Positions 58,083 through 64,000 of a DNA stretch of 64,000 bases are shown here, one piece after another; position 1 is the first letter of the stretch; every line of letters begins with the position of its first letter. Source of the stretch: Trifolium pratense (Eukaryota; Streptophyta; Magnoliopsida; Fabales; Fabaceae). A program made the position numbers and the translations under genes. The stretch lies in NCBI RefSeq assembly GCF_020283565.1, contig NC_060061.1:15475362-15539361 (forward strand). The letters run 5' to 3'. The notes below the pieces were generated by a model, which was given only the letters and a program-made list of their open reading frames with translations, made no database searches and was not told the origin of the DNA.

Positions 58083-58495
58083 AGATGGGTTGCAGGATAA
58101 CTGCGGAGCCCTAAATATAAGAGAAATAAAAAGAGAAAGGAGGGGGACCAAACCAAAACCCTCTTAAAGGTTAACAAAACGAAAGTAAGGAATACCTAAT
58201 CTATTTCTAGAATAGTCAGCCCTAATAACCTGAGGGACAAGAAAGCACCAGCTATTAGCATTCAGTAGGAATCTTGTTATGCAAGGTTCAACAAAGAAGA
58301 AGAGATTTAGAAGGAGGGATAGAAGAGCTTGAAATCAATTTAGCCCAAGGAATCTTCTGACGAGGAGGAGATTGGAAAATATAAGCATCCTTGAGGGTCA
58401 GAATACCAGAATTATGTTTCCAAAGAAACTCATCCTCAGAAGGATCAAATGGAATTGTGTTTGATAAGCATCATTCAAGGCCTGAGAGATATTCC
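58083..58495 (-). mobile_element. LINE fragment (zf-RVT domain)
   Basis: The minus strand reads 'DEFLWKHNSGILTLKDAYIF', 'PWAKLISSSSIPPSKSLLL' and 'TLHNKIPT', the zinc-binding reverse-transcriptase domain found at the C-terminus of plant LINE polyproteins. A stop replaces the usual W of 'WRLxHNKLPT' and the reading frame shifts, so it is dead. It is absent from the paralogous flank near 51140. Confidence 0.85.
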
Positions 58496-59450
58496 AGTTA
58501 TAATTAAAAATGAAATTTGGAAACTTTTGCAAGTTTCCTTTCTTTTAGTTGTGTGATACTTTTGAAGTATGCCTACTGTTTAGAGTGTTTCCTTTGTTTT
58601 ATTTTATGAGATTTAGTATCTTTCATATTCAACTATTGTTTATTTCTCCTTTATTTTAACTCTAGTTAATTTTTTGAATTGATAAATTTTTCTTTGACTA
58701 TTGCTATTGTTAGTTTGACTTTCGATACATCATCAAACGAAGATACAGTTGAGAAGAGCCAACCCAACACCCGTTCCCCACCTCAAGATAACAGCCTTTG
58801 AAGAGCGTCAACCTTACAAGTTACAATGCCTTCTGTGTCAACCTTTCTTTTGGATTGTAGTTCAAAGTATGCCTTGGGATATTAGATATCAGATAAGTGA
58901 CTGAAATCAGTTTGCCGAATGCTGACTATATCAATCATGTTGTACGATTTGACATGCATTAGGTCTGTGTTTTTGTTTTTGGGAGCCTAAATGAATCATT
59001 TAGTTGTTACTAGATATTTTTATCGATGATTTCTTTGGTTTTTATATAATTCTGTTTTCTGGTGTTGATAATTCATGTTTTTTGTTGACATCACTCACAC
59101 AAAAGAGAATCCTGCATTTATTCACATTTTCTTGATCCGATATTGTTTGTGATGGAATGAGGGGCTGAAATAAAAAACTATAGCTGTGATTTTGGAGTGC
59201 TTCGAAAAATTTCAAAATCCTTTCGCGATAATAATTTCTAATACTCTCACAAAAAGGAAAATCATGAAGTCTTTCTCTTCTCTCCTTGCCAAAAAATACT
59301 TCAAAATAAAGTGGTTGAACTCACATGATATGATACTCTTTCTGGTTAAAGGATTTTCTTTCAATGACAAGGATTGTGTGGTACTCAAGGAAAGTTATTC
59401 ATTCTGTTAATTAATTGTTATTGCTTAAGTATCTCTATGCTTTTTAAATC
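58496..59450. other. Duplicated F-box flank and an unrecognised 74-codon frame
   Basis: 58520-59190 matches 51150-52040. 59186-59410 is an open frame (contains 'KSFSSLLAKKYFKIKWLNS') with no family I recognise; it continues where the other copy carries the PR-1 pseudogene. Confidence 0.4.
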
Positions 59451-59459
59451 ATTTCCACA

Positions 59460-59715
59460 GTTATCTGCTCCCAGTCCTTGTACACCCCTTCATATAAACT
59501 ATGCGGTATTGGTCTTTCTTCTGTTAAACAAGTAAACATCGATGCTTTTACATGTCATCAGAACTGCTCTTTAGCCTTAAGGTACTATTCAGGTACCTTA
59601 AGATTTATTCCTTGTGTACGTTGAAGTCACTGAAAGTACTGATCAAATCATCTTCAAGCATGCCTTATGAAATAGTAGACTTCTTGTTTCAAACCGGCAA
59701 AGAAGCCAAAGGTTT
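59460..59715 (+). pseudogene. F-box gene 3' fragment
   Basis: 'LSAPSPCTPLHIN'-like text, 'SSVKQVNIDAF', and 'MPYEIVDFLFQTGKEAKG' match the C-terminal parts of the F-box genes and of 55380-55860. No F-box. Confidence 0.8.
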
Positions 59716-60676
59716 AGGCTCTATGTTGTTCATTTTAGTTCATTTTGAGTTTCCTTTGTTTTAGTTGCTTGAGTATTTTTGAAATATGCATTAAGTCATT
59801 TTGGAAGACATGTTATGAGATATTCGACGGTCATAATTGCCTGTCAAACTAGGAGTGGTCATGGTTTGATTCACCAGAGAAAACTGAACCAAATTGGAAA
59901 CCATTTCAGCTGAACCAAATTGAATCGGTTTTACTGTTCACCAAACTGAACTGATTCTTTGGTTCTCTGCATCGGTTTTAAAACTTTTGAACCAAACTGT
60001 TTTAAACACAAAAATGGTTAGTTTAGTTTTGGTTCTGAACTAGTTTTCAACTTGTAAATTGTTTCTGAACTGACTTAAAAACTACTACCGCTACTCAACT
60101 AACAACAATGGTTGAATAATCAGATTTGATGCATATAGACATGCAAAATCCATATTCGAATAGATGTGATGATATACATTAGACTACTGATTTTTTTGAT
60201 TGATTTCCTATTTGATTGATAAAAACTAGTTTTTTTTTCCCCAACATTTGCATTAGAACAAAAACTGTATCTAATTACTCGAGAGCCAAGAATATACAGC
60301 TTATGTATTGTCCGAAACCTTCTGTTGACGCCTACCTTAGGTAGTTATTTAAAAAACTTATAGTCGTGGTAATTATTTCAAAGCAAAAAGATTGTAGGAA
60401 GTTCTTGCTGAAAAGTTTATCTTAACTAATTATTATTCTTTATAGTTGATCATGTGATTTGCTTGGTCGATGAATCGTCCTTGAAGAGAAAAATTATCGG
60501 TTAAAAATAGGAAGCAATGTAAGCTTCACACCGGCAAAGAATTCAAAGGTTTAGTGGCTTTTGTTCACATATTGTGAGTTGCAGGGATGTATGTTACTTT
60601 GCTTACAAGTCGTTCTAGTCTGATTTAGGCCCGCTATTGTTCCTTTTATTCATTTTGAGTTTCCTTTGTTTTAATC
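59716..60676. other. F-box-derived flank and unrecognised sequence
   Basis: 59880-60070 has GAACCAAA/TTGGTTC repeats resembling hAT-type ends. 60530-60676 is related to 55700-55960. Confidence 0.4.
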
Positions 60677-60826
60677 GTTAGTTGGTTTAGTGGTGATTGG
60701 CGCTGAACTTGGTAGGGAGAATCACAGTTCGATCCCCCGTAACTGCGATCGGGAGGGGGCTGTAACCACTTGATGACAGAACTGACCTCCGAACCAGATT
60801 AAACCGGTGGTGAAAGACAAAAAAGA
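60677..60826 (+). mobile_element. SINE (same family as 14325-14482)
   Basis: GTTAGTTGGTTTAGTGGTGA (box A), CAGTTCGATCCCCCGTAAC (box B), conserved body and A-rich tail. The paralogous site near 55970 has no SINE, but about 45 bp of host sequence present there is missing here. Confidence 0.88.
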
Positions 60827-62035
60827 GTCTTTGTGCAAAATATTTATAAGAATTGCTTGTCAAATTAGTGGTCATGGTTTGATTAACCAAAGAAAACTGA
60901 ACCAAACTACAAAACATTCAGCTGGACCAAATGGTTTAATTATTTGTCGATTTCTGAATTTTGGTCCCCACGTTTTAAATTTCCCAATTTTGGCCTCTCA
61001 TTTTTTTGAATTTCTGAAATTAGACTCAACACTTAAAATTTTGCATCCATGACATATTTTGATATGACGTGGCAGCAAATGGACCAATCAATTGTTGGTA
61101 ATTCTTCTTTTTTGTTGGTCAAATAGTTTAGTGTCTAAACTAATGCATTTTGTTGAAACCCTAGAAAACTGGTTCTATGAACCACTATCTGTAGACCTTA
61201 CTTCATCGTTCCTCTCCATCCCATATGTAATAGAGTGGAGTGTTTACTTGGATGTGTAAATTGTCAATTTCAAGGTATGTAATCTAGCACCACATTCCTA
61301 TCCATTTCCGCAATGAAACAATGGAGGCGCGGCCAGGCATCGTCGTTGATCAGAATAGAACGGAATGAAACAACTGACGCTTTGCTTCTTTTAAATCCTA
61401 TTCCTTCTCACTCAAGTAAGCCCACAGTTATAAATAAATAAAAAAGTCGAATAAATAAATAAATAAAGCACACCCGACAATTAAATATAAGAGATATCTT
61501 GATTTTAAAATTAATAAAACTAATTCTTTCAAATTTAGAATTTTCACCACCAATTTAACCTGGTTTGAGAATAAATTTAGAAATTCATATACACAAATGA
61601 TTCATAAGCGGGTGGTTTGCATCAGTGTCAATAACCATCGCCAACAACAGTATCTTATCCAGTTTATATCAATAACAATGCTTAGTCCATGGAAAATTTA
61701 ACACAACTCGCACCACCCTGCAATTAGCAGAATCATTAGCAACAGCAAAGGCTTCCAATTTGCTGATGTGGATCGACACGAAAGGAGTAAGTGGTTGGTA
61801 GATTCCACTTCTTGATTACAGAAATAGTATACCTATTTACCTATAAGAAATACAGGAAAAGCAAATACATGGAAAATCAGATTTGTGATTAACAACCTTG
61901 AAGTAAAAATTAACAACAAACACATTTAGAAATCAAGTTTAGATTATAGTTTGATTTACATATATGGAGAAAGGACATGTTTAAATTGAGTGCAAAATAG
62001 CTTATTTGCAGTAAATAAATAAAAAAACACAGGTT
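60827..62035. other. Duplicated F-box leader, then unrecognised sequence
   Basis: 60827-61290 equals the F-box upstream region of 56000-56450, but no F-box follows. 61290-62035 shows nothing I recognise except a SINE 3' end-like scrap at 61545-61570 (CACCACCAATTTAACCTGG). Confidence 0.45.
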
Positions 62036-62185
62036 ATGAATCCCACACCACCACCACCACCACCACAGCCCCACTGACCCTTCCCCCGCCACCCGGAGGA
62101 GAACTTCACCGGCTTCTGCCCCTCATGTCTCTGTGAACGTCTCTCCATTCTCCACCCCACCCCAGCAACTCCTCTTCTTCTGTAA
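62036..62185 (+). pseudogene. OCTOPUS-like (DUF740) N-terminal fragment
   Basis: An ATG is followed by a CCA-repeat proline run, a TGA stop, then in the same frame 'RHPEENFTGFCPSCLCERLS' and 'ILHPTPATP'. The CxxCxxERL motif after 'FTGFCPSC' is the N-terminal signature of the plant OCTOPUS/DUF740 family (polar, phloem-related plasma-membrane proteins). The frame ends at 62183 and unrelated sequence begins. A captured or broken 5' exon fragment. Confidence 0.8.
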
Positions 62186-62600
62186 GAATAACATTGGTTT
62201 TGAAAAATTTCTCTAATGGTTTTGATGATAACAAAGTATAAAACAACAATTGGTGTTACTTATATTTGTTCAAGTGTGCAAAACCGGAAGCCTAAAAGAC
62301 TAATTATTATCCACTTGAACGTGTGAAAAAGAGGAGTTGAAAGCCAACTCTGAGTAGCAGACTCTGGAGACGTTCAAAGGTTGTTAAGCTTCGAAAATTG
62401 AAAAGCTTTAGAGATGTGAACAACAGACTCTGAATAAATTTGTCTCTGAAAGATTAGATGTCTCAAAGGTTCGCATCAGAGTTGACAAGGAGGAAGAAAA
62501 AAAGTACAATGTCGCTGCCATAGCAGTTGTCCTTTTCACCAAGAATATAAATTTGGAGCGGTTATTATCCGGATTGCAACGACTATAAAGAAAGCAAAGT
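62186..62600 (+). mobile_element. Copia LTR-like fragment
   Basis: 'TGGTTTTGATGATAACAAAGT' and the following text resemble SIRE/Maximus-type LTR starts, as at 38010-38040. No ends or duplication identified. Confidence 0.4.
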
Positions 62601-62639
62601 GGGTTCCTATAAAAAATTTCAATAACTTCCCTAAAGTAT

Positions 62640-63095
62640 TTCCAATCATGCCTTTTGTCCCTACTTTTGATTCAACTCGTGCGTATCATTCAAAGTTTTA
62701 AATGTTTTTCTACGGTCATGTCTAGTACTCCCTCCGTCCCAAAACTTTGGTCCTTTTAGAGTTTTGCACATGTATTAAGAAATAATAAAGAATAATAAGT
62801 TAAGTTATTTTTACTCTTACTTTATTAAGAAAGATAAAATCTATTTAATGATTGTTTTACTTTTTGTAAGGGTATAAATGGTAAAATATCATTAATTGTG
62901 TTTTGGTTTCATAAAATGACTAAAGTTTTGGGACAAAACAAAAAAGTTAAAAGGACCAAACATTTGGGACGGAGATAGTACATTATATAATTCTCTTTTG
63001 TAAAAGTTTAATATTTTTAACAACAGATCAATTAAATATGAATTTTTTAGTTAAAACATATTTATATTCATAGGGACCATTAAAAAATGCAAGAC
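62640..63095. mobile_element. MULE fragment split by a Stowaway MITE
   Basis: 62653-62720 and 62981-63095 resemble the interior of the Mutator-like element at 6043-6552 ('GTCCCTACTTTT.ATTCAACT', 'ATCAATTAAATATGA'). Its termini are not intact. Confidence 0.6.
62728..62978. mobile_element. Stowaway MITE (Tc1/mariner type)
   Basis: TIRs CTCCCTCCGTCCCAAAA and the inverted TTTGGGACGGAGATAG end, flanked by TA (62726-62727 and 62979-62980); 251 bp, AT-rich. Nested in the MULE fragment. Confidence 0.93.
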
Positions 63096-63800
63096 CAAAA
63101 GTTAATTCATCTACTTCTCTTTCACATTCAAGAGATGGCTATGAATTATTATGTTGTGTCCACCAACTGAGTTAAGCTTACATGAACTATTAAATATCAT
63201 TTTGATTCCTCACAACTTTCTTACGGAACAATACATAACAGTACAAAACAAAACAATACATAACAATACAAGAAGGAACAACACATGACACATGTTAAGA
63301 TATTGAATAAATTTTATCTTCTACGATGATCGATGTATAAAAAAGTTATTTTGATATCTTAGACAACTTGTGAGAAGACAAAAAATTGTCTCTCATAGTT
63401 CAGTAGAAAATAAAAATCTTTATTTTTGTCCAATCCATTAACACTAATTTGTGCGGTACTTAGGTACTGTTTGGCCTAACTTTTTTCCTCTTCTTTTTTC
63501 TTATAAGTAAGAAGTTAGGCCAGAAAATAATTTTTAAAAACATTATTAAGAAAAAAACAGTTTATATACTTAAAAAAAAAATAATATATTATCAAACATA
63601 TCTTTTAACTTTATTATCAATTCTATACCTATGCTACATGATTCTTTCGATCTGACGGCTCACCTGCTCTTAGCTAATTGGTTTAGGCGGAGACCTCTCA
63701 TTAAAAAATTCACCATAACATAAGACACTTTTTAAATTTTTTAACATAAATTTATATAATAGATAAAGACAGACGCGAAACGCACACTGACTGTCAACCA
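63096..63800. other. Intergenic, nothing recognised
   Basis: AT-rich DNA. 63145-63190 holds a fragment like the Au-SINE head (ACCAACTGAGTTAAGCTTAC). Confidence 0.4.
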
Positions 63801-64000
63801 AGATGGAAGAATCTTTGGAAATATAATCCTACCCTTATATTGCATTCCTCGGAATTTACCGCTGCAAAGAAACTAGGCATGTTTGTGACTAAGATTTTAC
63901 CTCAACTGCACTCCATACTCTCGATTTTAAACGTACACGCAGTTTTATACCTCAACGACCCTCAAAGATATTGTGAACTATGCTTGTTCCCATTAAGCAG
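63801..64000 (+). pseudogene. F-box gene fragment at the window end
   Basis: Matches 49756-49975 ('PRWKNLWKYN', 'LHSSEF', 'KKLGMFVTKIL') but begins inside the F-box, and about 15 bp are missing after 'AAGATTTT', with further small losses that shift frame. It may continue beyond the window. Confidence 0.85.

Overview
This window is nuclear DNA from a flowering plant, most likely a papilionoid legume of the Medicago/Trifolium/Pisum group. The genes have GT-AG introns, the intergenic DNA is AT-rich, and many small transposable elements have intact target-site duplications. They include tRNA-derived SINEs, Mutator-like elements built on a 'TTTGGTCCCT' motif, hAT, Helitron and Stowaway elements. 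The species call is inference from these repeat types and from gene similarity; nothing was searched.

Layout. (1) 1-5.4 kb is an inverted duplicate of 23.1-24.25 kb: the 3' end of a receptor-pseudokinase gene plus its 3' flank, interrupted by an LTR element, Helitron sequence and a PIF/Harbinger-like MITE that the other copy lacks. (2) 7.8-11.8 kb, minus strand, holds an apparently intact nine-exon branched-chain aminotransferase gene of 358 codons with no obvious transit peptide and with SINEs in two introns. (3) 14.6-31.7 kb is a tandem cluster of BIR1-like LRR receptor pseudokinases: two full-length genes (25.1-27.1 and 29.6-31.7 kb), one that has lost its whole LRR ectodomain in frame (22.0-23.4 kb), one 5'-truncated copy (15.1-16.8 kb) and several fragments. 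Two PR-1 (CAP) genes lie inside the cluster at 17.6 and 18.9 kb. (4) 31.8-48 kb is mostly transposons: Helitron, MULE, a three-layer nest around a hAT element, a palindromic MITE, and an almost 1-kb inverted repeat at 39.7-40.7 kb whose arms are tail-to-tail copies of the last exon of an RLCK-VII (PBL-type) immune kinase. A third, canonical PR-1 gene is at 45.8 kb. (5) 49.5-64 kb is a duplicated F-box cluster with two plausible genes, three pseudogenes or fragments, and inserted fragments of PR-1, 2-oxoglutarate dioxygenase, LINE and OCTOPUS-like (DUF740) genes.

How it fits together. BIR-type pseudokinases restrain BAK1-dependent immune signalling, RLCK-VII kinases act just downstream of such receptors, and PR-1 proteins are classic outputs of that response. 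The window is therefore a degenerating and duplicating block of immunity-related genes. The best candidate for something undescribed is the RLCK-VII foldback, which could make siRNA, together with the ectodomain-less BIR paralog. PR-1 copies that differ in whether they keep the C-terminal CAPE peptide are also notable. Functional links between these genes are inference from family knowledge.
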